Of a stretch of DNA of 64,000 bases, positions 36,300 to 44,177 are shown in pieces. Position 1 is the first letter of the stretch. Every line of letters begins with the position of its first letter. The notes beneath the pieces were generated by a model. The model was not told where the DNA came from, searched no databases, and saw only the letters and a program-made list of their open reading frames with translations. A program made the position numbers and the translations under genes. The DNA lies in NCBI GenBank assembly GCA_017999985.1, contig JAGNKU010000009.1, positions 1 through 64,000 of the forward strand. The letters are read 5' to 3'. The stretch comes from Phycisphaerae bacterium (GTDB lineage Bacteria; Planctomycetota; Phycisphaerae; UBA1845; Fen-1342).

Positions 36300-37106
36300 T
36301 CACGTGCCGATCCCCAGCAGGCTCAAGTTGCCGTCGTCGTAGACCCGCTCGATGTAGACCGCGAGCGGCTTCTTCACCAGCGCCTTGGCCACCGTGTCCT
36401 CGCTGTCGGCATATCGCACCCACAGGTACTCCCAGCCCTTCTTGTTGATGCCGGTGATGTCGCCGATCGTGAGGTTCGTGACGTTGGGACTCGCGGCGAA
36501 ACGGAACGTGATCTCCCAGTCGCCGTAGCCACGCCGGGCACCGCAGGCGCCCAGGAACAACACCTCGCCGGCGGCAAAGCCCTTGAATGCACCGACGTTG
36601 ACCCGTCCCGTGAGCTGGAATAGCGTCATCCGGTATGCCGGCGTGACGACCGAGTCCGGCAGGTAGTGCGTTTCGGCGAACTGGTACACCGGCACGGCGA
36701 TGTCGACGCCTTCGACACTGTCCGCTGTGACGCCGATCGCGCCCTTGAAGTCCGGCGCGCTGCCTGCCGGGTACCGCGCGATCGTCTGCTTGCTCTGTGT
36801 GATGTGCTGCGTGCCGCCGCCGGTATCGAAGGCGAAGGTCGACTCGTTCGTCGGCGTGAACGGGCCGTACCGGACGATTCCCTCCCAAAGCTCCTCACCG
36901 ATCGGCTGAACGCTGACCGTATCTCGCGGCAGGAAGAACCAGCCGCCGCCCCACGGGTCGTACGTCGATGGACTGCCCGCCACCAGCGCGTTGCGCGCCT
37001 CGACGTCGTCGTTCGTGCCACGGATGGTGTACCGCAGCTCCACCGAAGGGCTCGTGCCGGTCGTGACCAGCCGGCTCTCGAACTTCTCGACGACCTCGAC
37101 AGGCAA
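36300..37106 (-). CDS. Phage tail protein downstream of the tape measure, 268 aa
   Basis: TTG 37106 follows TAGGAG by 7 nt. Beta-rich protein with segments such as VELRYTIRGTNDDVEARNAL and WEITFRFAASPNVTNLTIGDI, as expected of a distal-tail or tail-tube-associated protein. It ends at TGA 36300, but the frame stays open for another 15 or more plausible codons (FEQMKIIVGWPRG) up to the moron. See findings for possible truncation or readthrough. Confidence 0.6.
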   Translation of the reverse strand: MPVEVVEKFESRLVTTGTSPSVELRYTIRGTNDDVEARNALVAGSPSTYDPWGGGWFFLPRDTVSVQPIGEELWEGIVRYGPFTPTNESTFAFDTGGGTQHITQSKQTIARYPAGSAPDFKGAIGVTADSVEGVDIAVPVYQFAETHYLPDSVVTPAYRMTLFQLTGRVNVGAFKGFAAGEVLFLGACGARRGYGDWEITFRFAASPNVTNLTIGDITGINKKGWEYLWVRYADSEDTVAKALVKKPLAVYIERVYDDGNLSLLGIGT

Positions 37107-37116
37107 CGCGGATCTC

Positions 37117-39105
37117 CTACGCGAACGTCAATCGTCCAGCACTCTCGGCCAGCCGCTTCGTGTGCTTGGCGGTCTCCTCGGTGGCGCGGGCGGTCCGTTC
37201 GGCGGCGCTGCCGCCGCCCAGCCCCGTCGCGCCGAGCGGGTTGAACGTGCCGATCACGCTGATCTTCTGCGCCAGCAGGGTGCCGAGCCCGGCGAGCTGA
37301 TCGTCCAGGCCGGCCAAGGGATCGCGGGACGGCCGCCTGGGACGGCCACCTTCCGCGTCGGCCGCCTCGCGCTTGCGCCGCGCTTCCGCCACGGCGTCGT
37401 CCAGCGCCTTGCGGGCCTCGTCCAGTTGCTGCTGGGTTGCCTTGACGCGGGCATCGGTTTCCTGGTCGAGCTGTCGCTGCGCGTCCTGGTCCTGCCGGCC
37501 AATCTCCTCCAGCGCGCCCTCGTGGGTGCTCTTGGCGCGCTCGCGCTCGGCCTGGCGCTGTGCTTCGCGGGCCTGCAGCGCCGCGTCATGCTGCCGGTCG
37601 ATCTCCGCGTTGACCGACGAGAGGTCCTCGTCGGCCATCTTCTTGGCCGCCTCGACGTCGAGCGTCTCGTCGAACAGGCCCCACAGCTCGAGCAAGCGCT
37701 TGGTGGTCCAGTTGATCGCCGTGTTCCAGGCCTTCTGGAACCCCGCCGTGAAGCTGGTCCAGGTCTGCGACAGGAACGACGTGGTCTCGATCCAGGCGAC
37801 CTCCAGCGCGTGGAACCCGATCTCGGCTGCGGCGAGGGCCCCATACCACATGCCGTAGGCGATGCTCAGGAAGAAGCGCTTGGCCTCGAGCCACGCCCGG
37901 TTGAGCGCCGCCACACCCTGCTGCCACGCTAACTTTAGGCTGAGCCAGAGGATCTGCGCGGCCAGGTTGATGTCGCCGGCGGCCAGGGCGTCCGCGATCC
38001 CGCCCATTACCTTATATACAGTGTCGCGCAGCCGGCCGAACTGCTCGCCGAGCCAGGTCAGCGCCTCGCTCCCGGCGCCTGTGACGACCAATAACGTGGT
38101 GCCCAGCGCCACGGCCGCAGTAATCACCAGCCCGATCGGCGAGACGATCGCCGCCAGGGCGGCGCCGATCGCACCGAATGCGGCGCCAATTCCTGTCACG
38201 ACCGTGGCCAGCCAGCCGAACACGGCGCCGACGCCCGAGATCAGCGTCCCCGCCACGATCAGGCCGACACCAACAGCGGTCACGGCGGCGGCCACCTGCA
38301 GCGCGGTGACGATCAGGGCTTTGTTCTGCTTGAGCCATTCCGTGACGCGCACGACGGCGCGCGTGACCGCGTCGCCCAGATCTTTGATGGTCGGCGCCAG
38401 TGCAGCGCCGATCGTGAAAGCCGATTGCTTCAGCACCCGCCAGAGCGTGTCAAGCGTATCCGCCAGGGCGGCGGCGTCCTTGGCGGTTTCGGAGGAAACG
38501 GTGAGCCCGAGCTCGCGGGCTTTGCGCTGGTACTCCTCCAGTCCCTGCGCGCCATCCGCGAGCAGCGGCAGCAAGCGCGTGCCGCTCTTGCCGAACACTT
38601 CCATCGCCAGGGCGGCGCGCAATGTTGGGTCCTGCACCTTCGACAGCCGGTCGGCGATGAGCTTGAACTGCTGCTCGGGGTTGAGATTGACCAGGTCGGT
38701 GACGCTCAGTCCCAGCCGCGCGAGGGCCTCGGTCGCAGAGGCAGAACCCGTCGCCGCCTCGGTGACCACCTTCTGCATCTTGCGCAGGCCGGTTTCCAGG
38801 GTCTCCAGGTCGGCGCCGGCCAGATCGGCGGCCCAGCCGAGTTCCGAAAGCGTCTCGACACTCACGCCGGTGCGGGCCGACATCTCGTCCAGCGCATCGC
38901 CGGTGTCGACGAAGGCCTTCACCGTGCCGCCCAGGAACGTCAGCGCGGCTGAGCCCAGCGCCCCGAGCTTCAGGCCCACGGAGCGCACACCCTCGCCGAA
39001 GGCCTTCAGCCGCTGCTCGGCCTTCTGCAGCCCCTTGGCGACACGATCGTCCACGCCGAGCTCGACGAACGCCTTGCCCGCGCGGATGCCCTTGCTGCTG
39101 GCCAA
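37117..39105 (-). CDS. Phage tail tape measure protein
   Basis: The 662-aa protein sets tail length and passes DNA or enzymes. TTG 39105 follows GGGAG by 8 nt. The N-terminus (about 1-235) has the typical tape-measure helical region with AFVDTGDALDEMSARTGVSVETLSELG. Hydrophobic Gly/Ala segments lie at about 265-345 (ALQVAAAVTAVGVGLIVAG and following). A long charged coiled coil spans about 490-600. It is short for a tape measure, predicting a short siphovirus-like tail. The tail chaperone genes lie upstream with three genes in between. Confidence 0.9.
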   Translation of the reverse strand: MASSKGIRAGKAFVELGVDDRVAKGLQKAEQRLKAFGEGVRSVGLKLGALGSAALTFLGGTVKAFVDTGDALDEMSARTGVSVETLSELGWAADLAGADLETLETGLRKMQKVVTEAATGSASATEALARLGLSVTDLVNLNPEQQFKLIADRLSKVQDPTLRAALAMEVFGKSGTRLLPLLADGAQGLEEYQRKARELGLTVSSETAKDAAALADTLDTLWRVLKQSAFTIGAALAPTIKDLGDAVTRAVVRVTEWLKQNKALIVTALQVAAAVTAVGVGLIVAGTLISGVGAVFGWLATVVTGIGAAFGAIGAALAAIVSPIGLVITAAVALGTTLLVVTGAGSEALTWLGEQFGRLRDTVYKVMGGIADALAAGDINLAAQILWLSLKLAWQQGVAALNRAWLEAKRFFLSIAYGMWYGALAAAEIGFHALEVAWIETTSFLSQTWTSFTAGFQKAWNTAINWTTKRLLELWGLFDETLDVEAAKKMADEDLSSVNAEIDRQHDAALQAREAQRQAERERAKSTHEGALEEIGRQDQDAQRQLDQETDARVKATQQQLDEARKALDDAVAEARRKREAADAEGGRPRRPSRDPLAGLDDQLAGLGTLLAQKISVIGTFNPLGATGLGGGSAAERTARATEETAKHTKRLAESAGRLTFA

Positions 39106-39109
39106 CAGG

Positions 39110-39115
39110 TATACT
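39110..39115 (+). promoter_or_regulatory. Possible -10 element for the second moron
   Basis: TATACT ends 8 bp before the ATG at 39124. If used, the transcript would be nearly leaderless. No good -35 is seen at the usual spacing. Confidence 0.25.
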
Positions 39116-39123
39116 CCCGGTTA

Positions 39124-39432
39124 ATGAACCACCTCGCAGCGACACTACGCACCTGCCGTGACCTGCTCGATGGCTACGGTGTGCACGGATGGCGCGACAT
39201 CATTGACGCACTGCTAGCGTCGCCCGCGAGTGACTACGATCGTGCACTTGCAGCCAAATCCTGGTTTGGTGGCATGGGATCCCTCAACGATCTGGTGATC
39301 AGTCCTATCAACGGCGACCGGGTTGCGCCTGAAGAAGTTGCGCTCGCCAACGAGCGACTCATGACCGCACTCAACGACCTCCTCGTTGTGGCAAATGCAC
39401 TGATCAAGGCTCGTGATCGGAAACAGCGCTGA
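39124..39432 (+). CDS. Small moron protein, DUF6966-like, 102 aa
   Basis: A plus-strand gene between the tape measure and the next tail gene, both minus. The sequence has the pattern LLDGYGVHGWRDIIDALL followed by WFGGMGSLNDLVI and a C-terminal helix. This matches my recollection of the DUF6966 family, found near polymorphic toxins and mobile elements. Function unknown; an immunity or exclusion role is possible. The ATG is only 8 bp past a TATACT box and has no ribosome site, suggesting a leaderless message. Confidence 0.65.
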   Translation: MNHLAATLRTCRDLLDGYGVHGWRDIIDALLASPASDYDRALAAKSWFGGMGSLNDLVISPINGDRVAPEEVALANERLMTALNDLLVVANALIKARDRKQR

Positions 39433-39458
39433 CCCTGTCGCGCTAGAGCGCTGGGAAA

Positions 39459-39893
39459 TCATCCGCGCACGCTGCCTGCCCAGCGCTTCGGCAGCTCGGG
39501 ACGCTCCTTCTCCAGTGCCGGTCCCATGAACGCGCGCTGAGCAATCGTCACACGGGTGCGTACCACCTTGCCGAGCCGGCGGCGCTGGATTTCGGTCTTG
39601 CCGCCGAACTCCAGCAGGTGCGGCGCACCGGTGCGCTTGAAGCCGACCGGCCCAACCACAACGGAATCCGTCGCGGAGTCATAGCCGAAGTAGATCAACC
39701 GCCGCAGTGAGCCCTCATGCGAATGCGGCGGCTGGCCCGGCGGCGCCGAGCCCTTCTTCGTGCGGATGCTGTGCTTGGCGGTCGTGCGGACAAACGCGCC
39801 GGCTCGCGACAGCACGGCGCGTTTGGCTTTGTCGACCGCACGCAACACGGCCGGCTTGTCGAAGAACAGCGCCTTCATCTGCATCGTGATCAT
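39459..39893 (-). CDS. HK97 gp10-like head-tail/minor tail protein, 144 aa
   Basis: Starts MITMQMKALFFDKPAVLRAVDKAKRAVL at ATG 39893, overlapping the upstream gene by 4 bp. A basic N-terminal helix is followed by a beta domain with VVVGPVGF and APHLLEFGG and a C-terminal FMGPALEKERPELP. The pattern hxhhEFGGxT then FMxPA is characteristic of HK97 gp10-type tail-completion proteins, so this assignment is fairly good although the position is late in the module. Confidence 0.65.
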   Translation of the reverse strand: MITMQMKALFFDKPAVLRAVDKAKRAVLSRAGAFVRTTAKHSIRTKKGSAPPGQPPHSHEGSLRRLIYFGYDSATDSVVVGPVGFKRTGAPHLLEFGGKTEIQRRRLGKVVRTRVTIAQRAFMGPALEKERPELPKRWAGSVRG

Positions 39894-40306
39894 GAGGCGT
39901 GCTTCCCGCATGGAATCGCGTGGCGCCCGTTCTGCTTGATCCGCAACACCTCGCGATGGTGACTGAGGGCCAGGGCGAGCAGCAACGTCAGCGCCACGAC
40001 CAGCGTGGCCCCGACGCCGAATTCACTGCGATAGCCGGCCACGTCGCCGCCGACACCCGTCGCCTGCACCTCAGTCCGCAACGTCGTCTCGACCGCCGTC
40101 TCGATCCGGCTCGTGAGCTCCGCCTGCACGCCCGCGACGATCTGGCCACTGAGCTGCTGCACATTTAGCGCGGGGGTCTCGCCGGCGGGTTGCGACGCCG
40201 CCGGCGGCGGCGCCACGGCCAGCCGCGGTTGCGACTGGCTCGCGGCGCAGCCGACCAGCGGCGCGGCGAGTGTGACGAGCATGCGCAGCAGCACGCGCAT
40301 GTACAT
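39890..40306 (-). CDS. Phage lipoprotein with C-terminal membrane segment, 138 aa
   Basis: A signal peptide with lipobox (LVTLAAPLVGCAAS, Cys about 20) is followed by a Pro/Ala linker, a helical stretch (VQQLSGQIVAGVQAELTSRIETAVETTL) and a transmembrane segment (about 100-116) ahead of a basic tail. Combining a lipidated N-terminus with a C-terminal transmembrane helix would bridge envelope layers, as unimolecular spanins do. A spanin or lysis role is a reasonable guess. It lies next to another lipoprotein gene. Confidence 0.6.
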   Translation of the reverse strand: MYMRVLLRMLVTLAAPLVGCAASQSQPRLAVAPPPAASQPAGETPALNVQQLSGQIVAGVQAELTSRIETAVETTLRTEVQATGVGGDVAGYRSEFGVGATLVVALTLLLALALSHHREVLRIKQNGRHAIPCGKHAS

Positions 40307-40307
40307 G

Positions 40308-40922
40308 TCAGCGCCCTTCCACGAGACGTGCGGTGATCAGGCGGCCCGCGCGCGCGGTGATCTCGGCGGCGATGGTCTGGCCCAGCCGGTCCGCCGCACC
40401 CGGGACCACGACCAGCGTCCCGTCCGGGAGGCGTGCGAACCCCTTGTCCTCATCGCGATCCACGTCGGTAATGGTCAGCAGGACCGGGCCCGGAGGCGCT
40501 GCGCCCGTGCCAGCGACGGCCGAACGCTCGGTCGCGGCGGGCTGGGTGTCCGGCGGCGCCGCCCGCTCCTTCTGGTGCGGGCTCGTCTCCGTTTCCTCGC
40601 TGCTCGCGCTGGTCACCTGGAGCTGCCCGGCGATGCCTTCGACGCCGACGGATGCGGCGCCCTCCACGCCGGTGACCCACTTGCCCGAGAACTTCACGAC
40701 GTACGTGGGGTTGATGCCCTGCGCCCCGGCCTGGATGACCAGCTGCTCCACACCCTGCGACAGACCCTCGCGCACCGCCGGGATGATGGCCTCGTCCGCC
40801 AGCTTGTTGGCGAAGTGCTCCACCGGCGGCTGGGCATTGAGCGTCGCACAGCCGGTCAGCCCGAACAGTGCCAGGATCGCGAGCAGGACACCGCCGACCG
40901 TCTTCAAGCAACAGAACCACAT
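40308..40922 (-). CDS. Phage lipoprotein with TRAM-like C-terminal domain, 204 aa
   Basis: AGGAGG precedes ATG 40922. A signal peptide with lipobox LFGLTGC places the mature N-terminus at about Cys25. A Ser/Thr/Pro/Glu-rich linker (about 100-140) leads to a compact C-terminal beta domain (DKGFARLPDGTLVVVPGAADRLGQ) that looks like a TRAM/OB-type module. This domain normally binds RNA and is odd on an exported lipoprotein. It is the second lipoprotein in a row inside the tail module, so both may act in lysis or envelope modification. Confidence 0.6.
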   Translation of the reverse strand: MWFCCLKTVGGVLLAILALFGLTGCATLNAQPPVEHFANKLADEAIIPAVREGLSQGVEQLVIQAGAQGINPTYVVKFSGKWVTGVEGAASVGVEGIAGQLQVTSASSEETETSPHQKERAAPPDTQPAATERSAVAGTGAAPPGPVLLTITDVDRDEDKGFARLPDGTLVVVPGAADRLGQTIAAEITARAGRLITARLVEGR

Positions 40923-41227
40923 GAGCTTTCCTCCTTCCCTAGAGCCGCGGTGCGAGGGGAAAACCCCTCGAGGAACACCGCTTTCAGACTGTCCATGTCG
41001 ATCGGGATGGGCGCCGGCCGTTTGGCGAACGGGTCGAAGTCGCTCGGCCGCAGCGCCCGGGTCTTCTTCGGGTCGCGATGGCAGTTGGCGAGCAAGGCCA
41101 TCAGCGCGCTGCTGCGCGCCCACTCGTCCTTGGCGCGCGCTTCGGCCATCGCGAGCAGTTCACGCAGTGTCAGCCGGCCGGGCTCGACGCCGACGATGCC
41201 GGCGCAGCGCCAGACGAGCTGCCAGAC
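40904..41227 (-). CDS. Tail assembly chaperone, downstream frame (gpT-like)
   Basis: The conserved part runs from about WQLVWRCAGIVGVEP (41224) to the stop at 40904 and includes LRELLAMAEARAKDEWARSSALM and HRDPKK. No ATG/GTG/TTG lies at the beginning of the conserved region; the first ATG is at 41146, inside it. The frame is -1 relative to the upstream gene and overlaps its end (41170-41227). This is the layout of phage gpG/gpGT chaperone pairs made by -1 ribosomal frameshifting. The start given marks where similarity begins, not an initiation codon. Confidence 0.55.
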   Translation of the reverse strand, partial: VWQLVWRCAGIVGVEPGRLTLRELLAMAEARAKDEWARSSALMALLANCHRDPKKTRALRPSDFDPFAKRPAPIPIDMDSLKAVFLEGFSPRTAALGKEESSCGSVA

Positions 41228-41655
41228 GTCGCGAGCGCCTGGGCGACGAGGGCCTCGGTGTCCACGGCCGCCAGCCGGGCCTCGATCACGTCCCGGGCCC
41301 GGTCCATCACGTTCCACGTCGTTGCGAGGATGCGCTGGAGGTTCGCCCGATCTCTCGGGCTCGGGCAGAAATTTACCAGTTCCTCCAGCAGCGCCTTCGT
41401 CGCGTGCTCGATCGCGTCGCCCGCCATCGCGCGTCCGAAGTCCTCGTCGGCGACGTTCCGCGCGTCGGCCTCCGGCTTGCAGACGGCATACACCACGTCG
41501 CACAGCAGCACCGGGTCGCGGTACAGCTGCTCGATGAGCTTCCCGTCCAGGATGTCGAGCAGGTCCACGTCGAGCAGGCCGCGCACGCGCTTGAGGGCGT
41601 CGACGTTGATGGCCAGCGTCCAGGTGCGGCCCGCATTGTCGGTAAAGGTCTTCAT
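41170..41655 (-). CDS. Tail assembly chaperone, upstream frame (gpG-like), 161 aa
   Basis: Starts MKTFTDNAGRTWTLAINVDALKRVRGLLDVDLLD at ATG 41655, sharing its A with the tail-tube stop (TGATG). The opening beta hairpin followed by helices, and a position right after the tail tube, fit the gpG class of tail chaperones that coat the tape measure before tube assembly. The Ser/Ala-rich end (ATSGSSSGAAPASSASSPAG) looks like unconstrained sequence beyond a frameshift point. Confidence 0.65.
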   Translation of the reverse strand: MKTFTDNAGRTWTLAINVDALKRVRGLLDVDLLDILDGKLIEQLYRDPVLLCDVVYAVCKPEADARNVADEDFGRAMAGDAIEHATKALLEELVNFCPSPRDRANLQRILATTWNVMDRARDVIEARLAAVDTEALVAQALATSGSSSGAAPASSASSPAG

Positions 41656-42077
41656 CAGCTTCCGCTCCCTTCCACCCAGCTGCGGAACACGGCGAGTTTG
41701 GCCGTCACGCTGACGGTGAGCGCCTCCTCGAGCTCCTCGCTGCGGGTGAACGACGTGATCGAGAAGTCCCCGTCCGGCCCCTGGCCATTGGCGCGGTCCA
41801 GCACCTTCAGGGCGATGAGGCCCGCGGTGAGGAATGCGTTCTTGATCGCGGTGAAACCCGCGTCGGCCGGGTCCCAGACCATCTCGAACTCGACCGAGCA
41901 CTCGCGCAGGGTGGGCGCAGTGGCGCGCCAGCCGAGGTTCGCCCGCGTCGTGACGTCGGCTTCGCCGGCTTCGAGGTTCAGCGTGACGTTGCGGACGTTG
42001 GTCAGCTCGGTCGGCGCCGGACTGCCGGCTGCGCCGTGGTACAGCTTGGCGTTCATCCCCAGTACGAAATTCGCCAT
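41655..42077 (-). CDS. Phage major tail tube protein
   Basis: The 140-aa product begins MANFVLGMNAKLYHG and contains LTNVRNVTLNLEAGEADVTTRANLGWRATAPTLRECSVEFEM (written here across several strands), a beta-rich pattern typical of siphovirus tail tube subunits. It forms the tube around the tape measure. Position before the chaperone pair supports this. Confidence 0.8.
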   Translation of the reverse strand: MANFVLGMNAKLYHGAAGSPAPTELTNVRNVTLNLEAGEADVTTRANLGWRATAPTLRECSVEFEMVWDPADAGFTAIKNAFLTAGLIALKVLDRANGQGPDGDFSITSFTRSEELEEALTVSVTAKLAVFRSWVEGSGS

Positions 42078-42104
42078 GTTTCAGCCCTCCAAGGCGGCCG
42101 CGCG

Positions 42105-42776
42105 CTACGTCACCGCCAGTTCAATGACCGTGCCTACGATGGCCTTCAGGTACACCGTCTGGCCATACGACGGGCCGAGCATGACCATCGCGTCGGCCGG
42201 GATCGTCAGCTTGGCGGTCCCCTCGGCCACGTCGCGGACCTCCACGTTTGCGGCCAGCGGATGCACGACAAGCATCGCGCCGCGTGGCACCTCGACGGGC
42301 TGGTCGCTGTCGTCGGCGATCAGGGGCTCCAAGGCCCGGAAGTTCATGGGCAGCTCCTTACGAGTGATCTGGACCGGTGCGGTGTGCAGGAAAACGTGCA
42401 ACCGCGCTTGCGTGGCCCGCAAGCCCGCGCCGGTGTAGACGACGCCGCCGACTCGCGCGGCGTTGACCTCGGCCCACGTCCACGGCTTGCCGGTCGCCGG
42501 CGAGTTCCGGGCGAACACGAAGACGGTGTCGTAGGTCGTGCTGGGCGAGAAGTTGCCGGTCGCCTGTTCGGCCGTGCCCACGTGCAGCACCGCCCGCCCG
42601 GCGGCGCTGGACGTATTGCGCCAGCACAAGGCCGCGGCCACCCCCACGATGCGCTCGCACGGTGCCAGGTCGAGCGCGGCCAGCGCGACATTGAACGCGG
42701 CGCCGGGGGACGCGCCCTCCAGGAACGTGCCATCACCATCGGGCGGGATTTCTGCTACGTGTTCCCAGTACTGCAC
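42105..42776 (-). CDS. Phage structural protein with a nested in-frame start, 223 aa
   Basis: GTG 42776 opens QYWEHVAEIPPDGDGTF. The first 130 residues are beta-rich and resemble adaptor or decoration proteins. An internal ATG at 42347 is preceded by AAGGAG with a 7-nt spacer and opens an 80-residue segment (MNFRALEPLIADDSDQPVEV onward) with its own beta-rich fold. There is no stop between the parts, so the locus may make a fusion, a separate C-terminal product, or both. No family is recognised. Confidence 0.55.
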   Translation of the reverse strand: MQYWEHVAEIPPDGDGTFLEGASPGAAFNVALAALDLAPCERIVGVAAALCWRNTSSAAGRAVLHVGTAEQATGNFSPSTTYDTVFVFARNSPATGKPWTWAEVNAARVGGVVYTGAGLRATQARLHVFLHTAPVQITRKELPMNFRALEPLIADDSDQPVEVPRGAMLVVHPLAANVEVRDVAEGTAKLTIPADAMVMLGPSYGQTVYLKAIVGTVIELAVT

Positions 42777-42786
42777 GGCCGCACCT

Positions 42787-43491
42787 CTATGGCACCACCT
42801 TGGCCAACCGCTCCTCCGGCTGCGGCGCAGACCAGCCGCTGGCCGTTCCGCTGCCGTTCGCATTCAGCCGGGCGACGCGGGCCGTCGGGCCAAACAACGT
42901 GGCGTCGTCGCAGGTGTAGAGGTCGTCTACGTCGATCGTGTAGCCCTGCGATGCCAGGTTGAGGCGTTTGCCCAGGTACGCCGTGTTCATCGCGCCACCC
43001 GGCGCGGCCAACCCCTGCGCCACGACCTGGCCATCCAGCCGCCAGGTGTACCGATCGGGCAGCACGGCCAGATCGCAGAAGTACCAGCGATTCAGCGTGA
43101 CGGGGCCGATGGTCGCGACCGGGGGCAGGCCGCTGGGACCGACGTGCAGGCGGATGAGACCATCCTGACCGAGCCGCAGCGACGCGCGGTGCGTCGTATT
43201 GGCGCCAATCAGCAGCAGGTACTCCCGCTGATTCAGGGTCTGCGGCAACGCCAACACCCGCAGCCCGAGGCCCACGGTGTACACCGCGCGAGCGATGGCG
43301 GCCGGGTTGCCATTGGCGTCATAACCGTTGCCGAGGGTGATGTACGCGAGCAGTGTGCCCGTCGGCACGGTGAGGCGGCAGCCGTAGCTACCGTTGCGCT
43401 GCGACGCCGCCGAAACCGCCACGCCGCCGCTGGACGCGATCAGCTCGGACAGGTCGCCCCCCTCGAAGCCCGCAAACCACTGCAGCGGCAT
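42787..43491 (-). CDS. LamG/concanavalin-like phage structural protein, 234 aa
   Basis: ATG 43491 begins MPLQWFAGFEGGDLSELIASSGG. The body follows a jelly-roll pattern (HRASLRLGQDGLIRLHVG, LNRWYFCDLAVLPDRYTWRLDGQVVAQG, and then IDVDDLYTCDD), like LamG/concanavalin-A lectin domains. Such folds bind glycans or decorate the virion. It overlaps no other gene and lies 5 bp downstream of the neck gene. Confidence 0.65.
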   Translation of the reverse strand: MPLQWFAGFEGGDLSELIASSGGVAVSAASQRNGSYGCRLTVPTGTLLAYITLGNGYDANGNPAAIARAVYTVGLGLRVLALPQTLNQREYLLLIGANTTHRASLRLGQDGLIRLHVGPSGLPPVATIGPVTLNRWYFCDLAVLPDRYTWRLDGQVVAQGLAAPGGAMNTAYLGKRLNLASQGYTIDVDDLYTCDDATLFGPTARVARLNANGSGTASGWSAPQPEERLAKVVP

Positions 43492-43496
43492 TCGTG

Positions 43497-43931
43497 CTAC
43501 CTCCGCACCCGGTACGTGACGGTCAGAACGCTCGTGAATTGACGGTGCTGTTCCAGGTGCTCGGGCGCGAACACCGGCTCGTTTTGCAGCGACAACCACA
43601 CGGCGGCCGCAAAGCCGTCGAGCTGCTTCCCGCGCAGGTGATCGCCGAGTTCCTCGACCAGCTGCATGAGCGCATCGAGCTCGGCCGGATCGTCCGGGTT
43701 CACCTTGCGCTGCACGCCGATGTCGATGGCACAGTCGTAGAAACCGTCCATCCGCGTCGCCGCGCTGATCGACAGGCTCTTCGGGACGACGGTCACCTTG
43801 GTGTCCGCCAGGTCGGGCAGCTCCACGACCGGCCGGTAGCCGCGGGCAATCTCGCAGGGCAGGCTGAACGTGCCGGCCTGGAGCTTCGCGACGAGCGCGT
43901 CGGCCACGGCGATGATGGTGCTGTCGGCCAT
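43497..43931 (-). CDS. Phage tail terminator/minor tail protein-like, 144 aa
   Basis: Begins MADSTIIAVADALVAKLQAGTFSL and has alpha/beta character with a long central helix (ELDALMQLVEELGDHLRGKQL), as in tail-terminator (gpU-like) proteins. Located after the head-tail joining gene and before the tail tube. Confidence 0.55.
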   Translation of the reverse strand: MADSTIIAVADALVAKLQAGTFSLPCEIARGYRPVVELPDLADTKVTVVPKSLSISAATRMDGFYDCAIDIGVQRKVNPDDPAELDALMQLVEELGDHLRGKQLDGFAAAVWLSLQNEPVFAPEHLEQHRQFTSVLTVTYRVRR

Positions 43932-43934
43932 GGG

Positions 43935-44177
43935 TCACGCTCCTCGCATCAGGCTTTCGATCCACGTCCCGATGAACTTCAGCAGCAGCGTGCCGACGCC
44001 GCACAGCGTGGCGAAGGAGAGCTTCTGGATCACCGCCAGCCGGGACTCGACGCGCTCCATCCGCACGAGCAGCGACTTCTCGGGGTGGCCGTTGCCGAAG
44101 ACGACTGCGCGGATCTCACGCACGTCCTTGAGGCAACTCGGCTCGCTGGTACACGTCTGGTTCTGTGTCGCGCTCAT
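43935..44177 (-). CDS. Small protein with one membrane helix, 80 aa
   Basis: ATG 44177 overlaps the upstream stop by 4 bp. A charged coil (LKDVREIRAVVFG, LVRMERVESRLAVIQ) precedes a hydrophobic helix (about 53-72). The topology, coil then single helix near the C-terminus, is shared by some holins and hemolysin-XhlA-like proteins (KDVREIRxxV...). Its site within head-tail genes is odd for a lysis gene. Confidence 0.55.
   Translation of the reverse strand: MSATQNQTCTSEPSCLKDVREIRAVVFGNGHPEKSLLVRMERVESRLAVIQKLSFATLCGVGTLLLKFIGTWIESLMRGA

Noticed and set aside
40333-42438. 701-aa plus-strand frame opposite tail genes
   Set aside because: Crosses several real genes and has no recognisable domain.
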